This document shows, in pieces, positions 34,140 through 45,337 of a stretch of DNA of 64,000 nt. The notes beneath the pieces are model-generated. The model saw only the letters and a program-made list of their open reading frames with translations. It was not told where the DNA came from and searched no databases. Both the position numbers and the translations under genes were made by a program. Location of the stretch: assembly GCA_903813345.2 (NCBI GenBank), contig CAIIXF020000008.1:17656822-17720821 (forward strand). Reading direction: 5' to 3'. Each line of letters begins with the position of its first letter. Position 1 is the stretch's first letter. This DNA is from Owenia fusiformis. Taxonomy: Eukaryota; Annelida; Polychaeta; Sabellida; Oweniidae.

Positions 34140-34735
34140 TGTACGAATAGTACCAATGTACGAATGTTCGATACTATAATGTGTACGAATGTGCAACCGC
34201 TGACCAGCATAATTGGTGCGAATGTTAAAAAGTACAACGGTACGAATTTGCAAATGTTTACCAGCACGATTAGTGCGCATGTTCAAAAGTGAAATGGTAC
34301 GAATTACCGAATGCTTACCAACAAAATTGGTGCGAATGTTCAAAAGTACAATAGTACAAATTCGCGAATGCTTGCCAACACAATTGGTGCGAATGTTCAA
34401 AAGTACAATGGTACGAATTTGCAAATGTTGACCAGCACAATAAGTGCGAATGTTCAAAAGTACAATGGTACGAATTCACGAATGCTTGCCAACAAAATTG
34501 GTGCGAATGTTCAAAAGTACAATGGTACAAATTTGCGAATGTTGACCAGCACAATTAGTGCGAATGTTCAAAAGTACAATGGTACGAATTCGCGAATGCT
34601 TGCCAACGTATAATTGGAGCGAATGTTCAAAAGTACAATGATACGAATTTGCGAATATTAACCAGCACAATTAGTGCGAATGTTCAAAAGTACAATGGTA
34701 CGAATTCGCGAATGCTTGCATTGCCAACACAATAG
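34140..34735. repeat. 57-bp minisatellite in nicotinic intron 5, first array (114-bp higher-order)
   Basis: GCGAATGTTCAAAAGTACAA recurs at 34218, 34275, 34332, 34389, 34446, 34503, 34560, 34620 and 34677, with a 57-bp step except one 3-bp insertion. Two unit types alternate (TTCGCGAATGCTTGCCAACA and TTGCAAATGTTGACCAGCAC), giving a 114-bp period. It starts about 50 bp after the exon 5 donor. Open frames on both strands come from the 57-bp period and are not genes. Confidence 0.95.
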
Positions 34736-35204
34736 GATAGTTTCTAAATAGCAGAAAAAGCAATGAAATCTAGTGCTGCCATCTTTTATTCAGCTTTTAA
34801 TTTGGGCTAGAGTTCCATTCACTTACATGCCAAAATCTTGGAAAAGTGGCTTAATTTCATGATTTATCAAAGAGTGTTAGTTGAATCTGTATAAAACTTG
34901 AATGATATACCACACGGTGACCCTATTCATGTACATGTTGTGATTAAACATGCAAATGTTGGTTGACATACAAATAATCCAAGGTTTTAAAGAATTTTAG
35001 CATTACACCTATGGAGATTTGGCCCAAAAATTATTCAAATTACATAACTGGGTAAATCAAAGCTATTATAGGAGAAACATTTCACTGAATTCAAATATGC
35101 CATTTAAAAGAAGGTAATGGAAGTCATTAGAGGTTTTATATGCAAATCACTTAAAATCTCACGAAAAACGAGGTTTAGTGAGATTTCAAAAGCTATATGG
35201 AAAC
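34736..35204. other. unique spacer between the two 57-bp arrays
   Basis: About 470 bp of non-repetitive AT-rich intron sequence. Confidence 0.7.
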
Positions 35205-35770
35205 TATACTATTGGTGCGAATGTTCAAAAGTACAACAATACGAATTCGCGAATGCTTAGCAATACAAGTTGTGCGAATGTTCAAAAGTACAACAATACG
35301 AATTCGCGAATGCTTACCAATACAATTCGTGCGAATGTTCAAAAGAACAACAATACGAATTCGCGAATGCTTACCAATACAATTCGTGCGAATGTTCAAA
35401 AGTACAACAATACGAATTCGCGAATGCTTAGCAATACAAGTTGTGCGAATGTTCAAAAGTACAACAATACGAATTCGCGAATGCTTACCAATACAAGTTG
35501 TGCGAATGTTCAAAAGTACAACAATACGAATTCGCAAATGCTTACCAATACAATTCGTGCGAATGTTCAAAAGTACAACAATACGAATTCGCGAATGCTT
35601 ACCCATATAATGTGTGCGAATGTTCAAAAGTACAACAATATGAATTCGCGAATGCTTACCCATATAATTCGTGCGAATGTTCAAAAGTACATGTGAATGT
35701 GTGAATGAACATTATTATGGTCCGAATTCGCGCATGCTGACAAGCACAACTTGTGCGAATGTTATACAAC
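35205..35770. repeat. 57-bp minisatellite in nicotinic intron 5, second array
   Basis: GCGAATGTTCAAAAGTACAA recurs at 35217 and then every 57 bp to 35673 (nine copies, no indel). Units are more uniform than in the first array and end in CAATACAATTCGT or CAATACAAGTTGT. The last part to 35770 is degenerate. Confidence 0.95.
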
Positions 35771-35961
35771 ATTTAATTGATACCAGAGCAAGCCCCCCCC
35801 CAAAAAGTGAAACATTTCCTTTTAATAGAATAAGTATACATAGAACGTCCTGGGTGCACTAAATAGTTTTAGAATAACGATTACACATCTAACCAAAATA
35901 TTGAAAAGCTGATTTGAACAACGGTCGTGGAATATGATTTTTAAATTCTCTTTCATTCCAG

Positions 35962-36291
35962 ACGATACTCCCCAATGGAATAAAAGACACGTGTATTGTT
36001 ACAAATGGATTTGACCACAAGCAACAACAAACAAAGCATGATACAAAGACAGATAATAAACTCGTCTCTAACAAGTACGACAAAGAACTGATGGATTTAA
36101 TACGAGACATCGATGAGCATTTGAAACGCTTTCAAGAACAGAGAGAGAAAGCTAAACGGAAAGACGAAAACAAAAAAGACTGGAAAATGGCGTCAAATGT
36201 TTTCGATAGATTCCTCTTCTTTGTGTTTTTGCTGTTTACCATATGCGCCAGTATATTTTTCCTTGTCTATGAACCGAGAAGCGATGTATAG
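35962..36291 (+). CDS. nicotinic receptor exon 6 (cytoplasmic loop, TM4, stop)
   Basis: Enters in phase 0 after acceptor CTTTCATTCCAG and ends with TAG at 36289. It encodes the rest of the cytoplasmic loop, the amphipathic helix before TM4 (LIRDIDEHLKRFQEQREKAK), the conserved-type DWKMASNVFDRFLFFVF, TM4 at about 454-475, and a short tail VYEPRSDV. Confidence 0.95.
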   Translation, partial: TILPNGIKDTCIVTNGFDHKQQQTKHDTKTDNKLVSNKYDKELMDLIRDIDEHLKRFQEQREKAKRKDENKKDWKMASNVFDRFLFFVFLLFTICASIFFLVYEPRSDV

Positions 36292-37182
36292 GTGTCACTA
36301 GTGTATAATTGTTTCAAAGTTCAAGTACATGTACCGCAAGACGAAGGCAGGTTGTAAAATATGGAGCTGAAAATGTGAATGTCTCTGGCTACCATTCACC
36401 GGTAAATGTACCAAGGATTGGTGGTGACGTTGGTCATGAATGTCTGTTCTGTAAATTGTATGGAGATCGATAAGGCTGCGCATCTTGTTTGACTGATAAA
36501 TGTTAAGCTAACGCCCAAGGCCCCGGGCCCAAGGCAAGGCAAGAAAAAACGTGATAATTCAGATGGACAGTAGTAAAGCCAAGGATAATGGCCCGATGCA
36601 GTCTTGCTTTATATACCTACTTCCCAGATCAAAAGCTTGTATCTTGTATGTCATTGAGCCGGGAGTGATGCAAGACTTCGACAAATGTAACAGCTTACTT
36701 TAGAGCACAGTAAAAGATTTACAATTAGTATAAAACGATTGCAGATCATAGAATATCAGTGTCAAATTTATAGGTCACCTCCTATGTATTCACTGTACAG
36801 CTACTTCATATTGCATGATTTTTACACCACCCTTCATAAGTTTCGCAACCGAAATGGGACGGTTACCAAACTTTTAGGGTGGAGTGTAAAACCGTATGAA
36901 TGAAAATAAGAGCATGTCATTGTCACTTAACAGGTCAACGAGGTCAAAGGTATCAAAAGAGAATATGGTTTCAGTATATGTGTAGTGTGGAACGTTGCTC
37001 AAAGAGGTTCAAAGGCATATAGCAAATCGTACCTTTACATTGTATCTATCAATGGATTACGAAGCAACATGTATCTTCTAAAAATACCATATCTTATCTA
37101 GAAGTAGTTCTAAAATGTCAATTTTTACAAAAGTAGCCTATGACAAAGTATGTATAGTTTAGTTTAGTCGTTTATATACCAA
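36292..37182. other. 3' flank of the nicotinic gene
   Basis: Presumed 3' UTR and intergenic DNA. No canonical AATAAA close to the stop was found. ACCACCCTTCATAAGTTTCG at about 36825 resembles TIR-type sequence at 52087, 54757 and 60320. Confidence 0.5.
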
Positions 37183-37466
37183 CAGGGGCGGATCTGGGAA
37201 CCAACAAGGGGGGGGGGGCAAATTCCAGGTCAGAGAAAAAAGTCCCGCGTTTGCGCGAAACAAAATTTTGGGCCCCTAAAACCCAAAAGTGGGCCCAAAT
37301 TTTGAGGCCCATTTTCTTCAAAATTTGGCCTGAAATTAAAAAATAAGGCCTTACAAGGCCCAGTTATGACCAAAAAGGCCCACTTTTTGGGGCCCTTTTT
37401 TTGGGACCAATTTTTTTTCTGGGCCCACCCACCGGGCCCCAGTCCCCCCCCCCAGATCCGCCAGTG
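37183..37466. mobile_element. MITE with CAGGGGCGGATCTGG ends and ACCAA target duplication
   Basis: CAGGGGCGGATCTGGG at 37183 and the complement of CACTGGCGGATCTGGG at 37466. ACCAA is directly repeated at both borders. The interior is a patchwork of TTTTGGGCCC-type palindromes. CAGGGGCGGATC ends are typical of hAT-type non-autonomous elements. Confidence 0.88.
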
Positions 37467-38637
37467 ACCAAGGTCGTGAAATAGATACAATTGACATATT
37501 AGTATTAGTAAATTAATTATATATAAACCATTGTTACATTTGCCCAATGTTCCGTGATAAGAATTTGTGTTGCTATACATTTGTATTTGTACATTTGTTA
37601 TTTCTTTATTAATTTTTATGTTTAGATACTTCAATTATTAATTACAATTTTGAGAAAACGAGCAGACCAATGAGTTTAAAAAAGAAGGAGTAATTGATTG
37701 ATGAGAAACACCACTTTAAATCATTTTACCACAGACTATAATCGGGCCTCAATGAAAAAACATGGCATTAATCACGCGGGTAAAGCCCTATGTACAACCT
37801 ACCGCCGAGTAAAGACCCGAAGATGTCTGAAGATGTATGTTAATATCTTGTTAGAGATGAGATGCCATAGTATGCCAAAATGAGTTATAACTCTTCCCAT
37901 TGATAAGCTGAGATTAAAGAATATGTATCATAATATCAGAGTATGGTGTTCTAGTAAAACAGAAAGATGCGATGAGTATTTGTTTGTACAAAATAATCTC
38001 AAAATAATCTGTAAATGTATCGATAAATGTTACTATTTTCAGGAATAAAAACGACGTGTACAATAGTCCTTTTTCATTATAGCTTTGAAATCTCGTTAAA
38101 GTCTCGTTTTTAATGAGATTTCATGAGATCTGCATTTTTAACCATTTAAGACTTACATTTTCTTCTTTTTGATGGCGAACCGAAGTCCATTACCGGGGCA
38201 TACTTTGTATCGTCACGAGATCAACAATTGCGCTTTTCTCTAAAATATGGCGCCACATCTGATCGGGGTAAATCCCCATTGACACAATGTTGAGAAACCT
38301 TTAAAAATTCATTTACTCTTATAAGGATCACAATTGTAATGTGAAAGCACAATCCATATGTCAATAAGATCATACAGTAACATTCCAATGGTGTTTTAAG
38401 TTGAGTCAAATGTAATTACTTGTTAGATCATGAAATTAAGTCTTAAATTAACTCTTCCCAATGCATTACCAGTCAGACATGGGGGGGGGGAGGGATCCGA
38501 TCGTGGCATAAGCAATGTAAAACAATAAAGATTTGTTTTGAATTTTGTCAATAATAGCATGTTCTAGAACTTGCCCTACCACCACCCATGATGCCATCTA
38601 TTTTTCCATTTATATGGAAACTGGTCAATTGTGGTAT
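37467..38637. other. intergenic, no gene recognised
   Basis: Short frames only. A G-run lies at about 38481. Confidence 0.5.
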
Positions 38638-40011
38638 TAGTCCATGGTATGACTTCCGAATATGAAGGATCCGTAGCACACTATAGCGCAGCAACATTTG
38701 AAGCAATATTTATGAAGGTGTATATGTCTTGATTCTTTAAAAATACCATTTGCTGAAAAAACTTCCGGCTTTCGGGTCGAAAAATGTCTTTCATCACAAG
38801 GGGTCAAAAACGTAAATATTTTGATTCGAACTTTTATACATTTTATAAGACACAGACCGTTATTCTAAGCATACGAACAAAAATAAATTATCATAATTTA
38901 AAAATATACTATTTAATTTTACCGTAGATGTCGGTGTTTAATTAGTGTAATTATGCAAGTGTGTTTTTCAGATTTTGTTTGATTTTTCAAATATGAGCCA
39001 AGCCGATTCAACAAAATTATGTGGAATATTTAGGTAATTTATGATTGGGAACATATTAGTTTTCTTACCATTTAAAACATTTTATTACCAGATTTTTCCA
39101 TATAATCGCAAGGGGTCTAACAACGAATTATTGTTCATGTTTTAAAAACATAATACAATAACAAATAGGTAAGATTTAAATCGAATTAAATGTTACAGAG
39201 GTATTGGAATGTTCATCTATTCCAAGGGCATGTCTAATAATCAATTAGAGTCATATGCAATCGAACGCCCTGAAATTCTTCCTCGACGTTACTTGTGGCT
39301 ATCATCAAGTTTTCTGATGGCTGTTTGTTTTTTGACCTTACCGCTGGATAAAATCAAATTTTAGGAAGATAATGATAACGATTTTTCTTAATTATTCATG
39401 AATTCAGTCAAGTCTTGATGGTTGTTTTATAAGCAACTGAACTATATCTAACTGCGGGAAATAGAATTTTAGCTGCAGTCCCAATTAGTCAAGGAAGAGC
39501 AATAGGCCCGCCTTTATTGATAATGTTCACCGCTGAATAAAAGTTCATCTCAGAACGTATTGAGACCCCTTTTGTGAAAACTAGCATAAATTAAACATTT
39601 GTCATTCCAATATAAAAGTGATTCATTTGTAGCATTTATCTTATTAATACCTGAGAAACAATACAAAACGTTCATACACTGATTACATATTTTTTGGTAT
39701 TGATAAGAAAAATAACCTCAAACTTATAGCTTAGAAACCTAAATCATATATTTAAAATCATTTTTTATTATTTTCTGTTGCATTGTTTACTCCAAATTGT
39801 GAAAAATTGGGATTTTATTTTTTGGTGATTTTTTGACCTCTGTTAATGGCAGGCATAATTCAGCCTAAAAGCCGGAAGTATATTAAACGGTTATAATAAA
39901 AATTAGTAGGGAACATATGTAGGTATGTTAATGCTAGGTCAAATATCGCTGCGCTACGGTGTGCTACCAGCTCCTTTATTAGACGTCCTAGAGATTTCAT
40001 ACCATGGACTA
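38638..40011. mobile_element. 1.37-kb TIR element, TAGTCCATGGTATGA ends
   Basis: TAGTCCATGGTATGA (38638-38652) is exactly inverted at 39997-40011. Further inward GTAGCACACTATAGCGCAGC pairs with GCTGCGCTACGGTGTGCTAC, and ACTTCCGGCTTT with AAAGCCGGAAGT. TAT flanks both sides, suggesting a 3-bp target duplication. There is no transposase frame. It directly abuts the hAT-like element at 40017. Confidence 0.85.
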
Positions 40012-40016
40012 TATAC

Positions 40017-42566
40017 TAGGGTGGTCCAAAATATGGCGAAAAACCAACTTTGTTTCAGATCATCTTCCTCATTTCACTTACTGTTGTCCATGACCTAAAA
40101 CACCTGCACACCAAATTTTAAGACCCAAATCACATGGGAAATTTACCCACGCTTCGACTGAAAATTCGGTTATTTCATGATTTTTTGCTATTTTCGATAA
40201 ATTGTCATCTCCCTTTTCCTGGTATAATATGTTTCTATTTTTTCATAATAAACATTTTTGTAGGACTCTTTATTACTTCATAATACTAGGAACCCATACA
40301 CCAAATGTTGAGACCCAAATCCCATGGGAAATTTACCCACGCTTCGACTGAAAAATTTGGTTATTTCATGATTTTTTGCTATTTTCGATAAATTGCCATC
40401 TCCATTTTCCTGGTATAAAATGGTAGATGTCTTTTCATAATAAATATTTTTGGATGACTCTTTATTACTTCATAATACTTAGGAACCCATACATCAAATT
40501 TTGAGACCCAAATCCCATGGGAAATTTACCCACGCTTCGACTGAAAATTGGGTTATTTCATATACAATACAATACATCTCTATTTTCCTGGTATTATATG
40601 TTTCTATTTTTTATAATAAATATTTTGGGAGGACTCTTTATTACTTCATAATACGAGGAACCCATACCCCAAATATGCACCAAGTTTTGAGACCCTGGCC
40701 CCATCAGAAATTAATTCATGCTTCAACCAAAAATTTGTGATTTTCTGCGAATTTTCTCCTATTTTCAATAGATCAACATTAATCTTATATTTAGTTTTTA
40801 AACATTTTAGGAGGACATTAATACGTTCTTAATACTAGGAACCCATACATTTAATATGTACCAAATGTTTAGACCTGAACCCAATGGGAAATTCACGTTT
40901 GCTTTGATCATATACTTTTGATTTTTGTCGTTTAGAGCTAGCAGCATATCATTGTTGTGTGATGTGCAATTTGTAAAAATTGTATTACACGTTGTCTTAA
41001 TTATCCTGTTTGGCCTTACATACGTTACATCGTGAAAGATGGTTATATAGTACTTTAAGGTAATTCCTTATTTTCAGTTTTAATGGCTTCCTAATTTGAG
41101 CCCCGTGTTTTTTCAGGAACACATAACTCATTCCATTCAGATGCACAAACAGTGTATAAACATAGCACATAGTACAGAAAATTACTAACCATCAACTAAT
41201 AATCTAAATACATATTTGAACTCAGTGTAAAATTGAAAGAGCTGACCAAGTATGGAATGAGTTCCAGAAATAACATTGGACTCCACTTAAAATTTCTGAA
41301 CATACAGAATTACCTTAAGTGTTTCTCATTGCTCTTCCTATCTTCTACATTGTGTACTTTCAGGGCATGAACATTTTCAGAGAAATGACAAAGCTCAGTG
41401 GAAGCTCGAATCCCTTGAAGATTTGGTACAGGCTTACTGGTTACAACAGAGACCATGCCATTGATACATTGATCAATCAAAAAATCATTTCTCCAAAGAA
41501 AATCAGATTTGATATTTGACCTTACCCTGCAAAGATGTGAGAAAGAATATGACATCTCACACAAATCCAAACAAAGTCCTGTGATGTATCCCTACTGAAA
41601 CCAACAAACCAAATCTTCAAGGCATTTGAGTTGCTGTCAAGTCATCACTTCTTAATATTAACCACAGTATGTAAATGTACAAGTAAAAGATCCTAAATTT
41701 TCCCCAAACTACTGAATTTGTCGCCTTTCAATAAGACTTAAAGTCTTGATATTTAGGTGTTTCTTTGGATTAAGAAGGAATTACCATAATGTTTATTAAC
41801 ATATTATGCCCCTAAAACAGACATCATAAGCTATCATAAGCTCCAGTTTTCAGTCAAAGCATGGGTAACGTTCTCATTGGATTTGGGTCTCAAAATTTGT
41901 TGGATATTTGGTGTATGGGTTTTTAGTATTATGAAGTAATAAAGAGTCCTCAAAAATGTTTATTATAAAAACATATCGTACCAGGAAAATGGAGACAGCA
42001 ATTTATTGAAAATCAGAAAAAATGTGAAAATCACAATTTTTCAGTCAAACCATGGGTAAATTTCCCATGGGATTTGGGTCTCAAAATTTGGTGTATGGGT
42101 TCCTAGTATTATGAAGTAATAAAGAGTCATCCAAAAATATTTATTTTGAAAAAATAGAAACATATTATACCAGGAAAATGGAGACAGTAATCTATTGAAA
42201 ATCGGACAAAACTGTGAAAATCACAATTTTTCCGTCAAAGCATGGGTAAATTTCACATGGGATTTGGGTCTCAAAATTTGGAGTTTGGGCTCCTAGTATT
42301 ATTAAGTAATAAAGAGTCCTACAAAAATGTTTATTATGAAAAAATAGAAACATTTTATACCAGGAAAAAGGAGATGGCAATTTATCGAAAATAGCAAAAA
42401 ATCATGAAATAACCGGATTTTTCAGTCGAAGCGTGGGCAAATTTCCCATGGGATTTGGGTCTCAAAATTTGGTGTGCAGGTGTTTTAGGTCATGGACAAC
42501 GGTAAGTCAAATGAGGAAGATGATCCGAAAGAAAGTTGGTTTTTCGCCATATTTTGGACCACCCTA
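40017..42566. mobile_element. 2.55-kb hAT-like element with tandem arrays inside both terminal repeats
   Basis: Ends are TAGGGTGGTCCAAAATATGG and the inverted copy CCATATTTTGGACCACCCTA. CTATATAC occurs on both sides (40009-40016 and 42567-42574), the 8-bp duplication typical of hAT transposons. Each arm contains about 190-bp tandem units: AGACCCAAAT recurs near 40121, 40311, 40504, 40690 and 40871 (the last two decayed), and inverted as GGGTCT near 41886, 42076, 42266 and 42457. No transposase frame is left. A smaller MITE sits inside at 41053-41321. Confidence 0.93.
41053..41321. mobile_element. small MITE nested in the hAT-like element (TTAAGGTAATTC ends)
   Basis: TTTAAGGTAATTC at the left is inverted as GAATTACCTTAA at the right, with AACTCATTCCAT / ATGGAATGAGTT as an inner pair. 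A further end-like piece, AAGGAATTACC, occurs at 41779. A short frame at 41367-41519 (GMNIFREMTKLSGSSNPLK) follows a TTTCAG and might be a captured exon, with weak support. Confidence 0.65.
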
Positions 42567-42574
42567 CTATATAC

Positions 42575-42974
42575 ACATTAATGTTGTAAGTATACTCTGC
42601 ATCTTATCAAACATTATTTTAAGGTCGGGCGATTTTCGATCTACGATTACACGATTACATATCGATGTAATTTATCCCTGTAATTCATTATATTACGAAA
42701 ACGTAGAAAGTGAAATGTGCCAACTATTTTCTGATACCCTGAGTATAATAACAGAAACGTTAACATGTTAAAAGTAAAGACCATTGTTTTCTTACTATGA
42801 CATCTGTATATCCATGGTTACAACAATTGATAAAGGAATCCTGAATTTCACGAGTTTTCTTTCACATGTAACTAATCTGTTTTTAAGCATTTAATTCCAC
42901 AAATTGACAAAATTCCTAAAACTTCATTTTACGTTTTCCATATCCTTTAAACAATTAAGGCAGAAGAGTAAACA
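42575..42974. other. intergenic, no gene recognised
   Basis: AT-rich sequence without exon-like features. Confidence 0.5.
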
Positions 42975-43165
42975 CACTAGCATAGGCATAGCCAGGGGGG
43001 GGGGGGGGGGTGCGAAGGATGCGAAAAATGCTTTTTATTTGTAGCTTCTAGCTCAATTTCGAAGGACGTTGCACCAATTTTTGTAAAATTCAAAATATTT
43101 TTTTGGGCTTGTTTATGCCTCGATCGCTTGGACTTGCCTGTTGAACAATTTTGAGCGAGGTACTT
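42975..43165. mobile_element. left part of a CATAGnCATAGCCAGGGG element
   Basis: CATAGGCATAGCCAGG plus a G-run, then TTTTTATTTGTAGCTTCTAG and TTTTGTAAAATTCA, match 52300-52460 in the same order. The right end was not found, so this copy may be truncated. Confidence 0.65.
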
Positions 43166-43402
43166 TCAGATAAAGGAAAAACGTTATCAATCATACGTGA
43201 CTCATTTTTAGACTTCGTGTGTTGAAAACAAGATCCTTCGAATATTGGCAGCAAATTTTTCTCAATTTATTGATACTTAGAGATTTGAATGTAGTATGTC
43301 AAACAGTGTAGCCGGTGTCAATTTCCAATGCAATGAGTTATTCTAAAACATGATAATGGCCGATTGATATGGATTCAATGGAAAATAGTGATAAAATCAA
43401 AA

Positions 43403-45337
43403 CTATGAATTGTCCTTCAATATTGACTTCGGCACGTCTGTCATCTTTGTTTTATTAGGTATGCTCCGTCTTTTTACCACTTCGTTCACTACATCCTCTT
43501 TATAGCATCGCCACCTTTGACCATTTATATATTTATCAAATATTTCGATGTTCTTTGGTAGGATTTCAGTCAGCGAGGTCCTCAGCGATTCAATCAATCG
43601 ACTCTTGCCAAGTTTGGTGAAGATAAGTCGGGGAACCATTAAGCAGTCGACACGCCCTTTTGCCAGGATGTACGTGTCTGTAAGGTCTTCTCCAACACCA
43701 AAGTAGTTGCCCTGTTTAAGCTCCGCAATTACCATTAGATGGCGCTCTGGTGTTTTGTTGACTATTTCTCCATGCAATTCCCGCCACTCTTTGCGATCAT
43801 ATTTCTTCTTAACAAGGTCGAGGTATCTCCTGGTTGGAAGAACGACTTGTTGGCTTCCGTATTGTGTTTTTTGTCGAAGCAATGTCAAAACCCGGACAAC
43901 CTTACATTTCCCAGCAGTTACAAAATACACGTAATCAGAAACTTCTTGTTGGTCGCCCATTATGACGGTTTGATCGTTAAACTCAACGATGCGACTTATG
44001 TTGTTACAATTGTTAAGATCGTCTATCGGTAAATTCTTGAATATATTGATTGCCTTTAAAGCTGTTAAACGGCGTTGCCACTCGTAGCTTTGCCCTACCC
44101 TAAGTACCATGTCAAAGTCTGGCTTGTCTACGCGAAGAAACTCGCTATCTTGAAGGCATTTTATGGTAGCTGCGCGTCTAATATCATGCATCAGAGCAAG
44201 CTCACCGAATGACTGACCCTCTTCAAGAACAGCAATAGGGACTGTTGCATTTTGGCCTGTAGTCTTATCAACCTCAGTTACAAGCACAGAGACGCTGCCC
44301 TTCAATATGAAATAAAACCCAATTCCAACGTGACCTTGTTGAAGGATGATACGCCCTTCTTGGAAGGATTCGTATTCGATAACCCTGGCTAGTTCATGTT
44401 TGATCTTCCTAGAATATTTCTCAAAGCATTTCAGTCGGTCAATGACATCTCTGAGATGTAGCAGGTCTCCTTCTGATCTTTCCAGAGCGTTCTTGGCCAA
44501 GATACGTTTTGCCCTCACACTTATTCCGCCATAGGATTTATTGCTGGCTCTAAAGTTGTTCAAATCAAACGACAATGCCTCCTTGTCAGTTTTTACCACA
44601 AATGTTTGATCCACCTCTTCTTCTTGATGTTTATCGTCCAAGTCCTTTGCCCAAATTAAATTAGTTTTCACCATCTTTGCCAATTTTTTGAACTTGCCTT
44701 TAATTTTCCCATCACCCGTTTTTGTCTTTCTCAACAACGCATCCTTCAATGTCAACGCTTCATCGCTCATTGATGGTGGTTTCATAACTTCTATGTCTTC
44801 AACATGGAGAAGGTGTTTATCGGGTGGCTTGTCAGGTTTTGTCTCGACAGGTACACTTACAGAACCAACTGACTGGGGTCTTTGCACAGGTTTCAAGCTG
44901 ATTCGTCTCGTTTTGGATTGAGTGGTACTGCCATCTATATTTTCATTGGAGGAGTGAAAACCACCAAGAGAGAAAACGGAATCATGACTGTTGTCTGATC
45001 GAACTGAAATGTCACTAGTACGTCTCAAGTCAAGACCAGATGGTACATGGGGAAGTTTAAGTTCATCCTTTGGATACCATCGCTTACTCGCTGAATGGAA
45101 ATATTGGTCATCCAGGTTGATGGTGGGAATCGGTAAATTCAGTTTTACATGTTCCTTCTGATTTAGTTTCTCTTTCTTAAGTTTTTCATATTTTCTGACT
45201 TTATATCTTTCCCTAGCGTCTTTGATGATAGGTAGTTCGCATTTTGTATGATCGCTCTTGGGTTTCATAGCGATGGTGGTCTTTTTCTGCACTCCAACCA
45301 TGGCTGAGTCATGAGCGATATGTTTAGTTTTCACCAT
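43403..45337 (-). CDS. CNBD2: cyclic nucleotide-binding domain protein, CNBD2-like
   Basis: Intronless frame of 644 residues from the ATG at 45337. The first ~250 residues are basic and Ser/Pro-rich with little structure. A first cNMP-binding domain spans about 303-420: a beta-roll with GRIILQQG and FYFILKGSVSV, then a phosphate-binding cassette FGELALMHDIRRAAT at about 377-391 with the glutamate and arginine that contact cAMP. A second domain at about 425-590 is degenerate (YFGVGEDL, no RAAT motif) and probably does not bind nucleotide. This order matches CNBD2, a protein linked to sperm formation in mammals; orthology is inferred from layout, not alignment. It is divergently paired with the TSP1-Ig gene. 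Confidence 0.85.
   Translation of the reverse strand: MVKTKHIAHDSAMVGVQKKTTIAMKPKSDHTKCELPIIKDARERYKVRKYEKLKKEKLNQKEHVKLNLPIPTINLDDQYFHSASKRWYPKDELKLPHVPSGLDLRRTSDISVRSDNSHDSVFSLGGFHSSNENIDGSTTQSKTRRISLKPVQRPQSVGSVSVPVETKPDKPPDKHLLHVEDIEVMKPPSMSDEALTLKDALLRKTKTGDGKIKGKFKKLAKMVKTNLIWAKDLDDKHQEEEVDQTFVVKTDKEALSFDLNNFRASNKSYGGISVRAKRILAKNALERSEGDLLHLRDVIDRLKCFEKYSRKIKHELARVIEYESFQEGRIILQQGHVGIGFYFILKGSVSVLVTEVDKTTGQNATVPIAVLEEGQSFGELALMHDIRRAATIKCLQDSEFLRVDKPDFDMVLRVGQSYEWQRRLTALKAINIFKNLPIDDLNNCNNISRIVEFNDQTVIMGDQQEVSDYVYFVTAGKCKVVRVLTLLRQKTQYGSQQVVLPTRRYLDLVKKKYDRKEWRELHGEIVNKTPERHLMVIAELKQGNYFGVGEDLTDTYILAKGRVDCLMVPRLIFTKLGKSRLIESLRTSLTEILPKNIEIFDKYINGQRWRCYKEDVVNEVVKRRSIPNKTKMTDVPKSILKDNS

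Noticed and set aside
34134-35704. Several frames of 79-172 codons in nicotinic intron 5
   Set aside because: They are products of the 57-bp repeat (a 19-residue period) in nearly every frame and lie inside a well-supported intron.
37230-37634. 134-codon minus-strand frame with GGG/WGPKK-like residues
   Set aside because: Most of it is the TTTTGGGCCC patchwork of the MITE at 37183-37466.
41367-41519. An exon captured by the hAT-like element
   Set aside because: A TTTCAG precedes it, but no donor, partner exon or recognised protein was found; kept only as a remark under the nested MITE.
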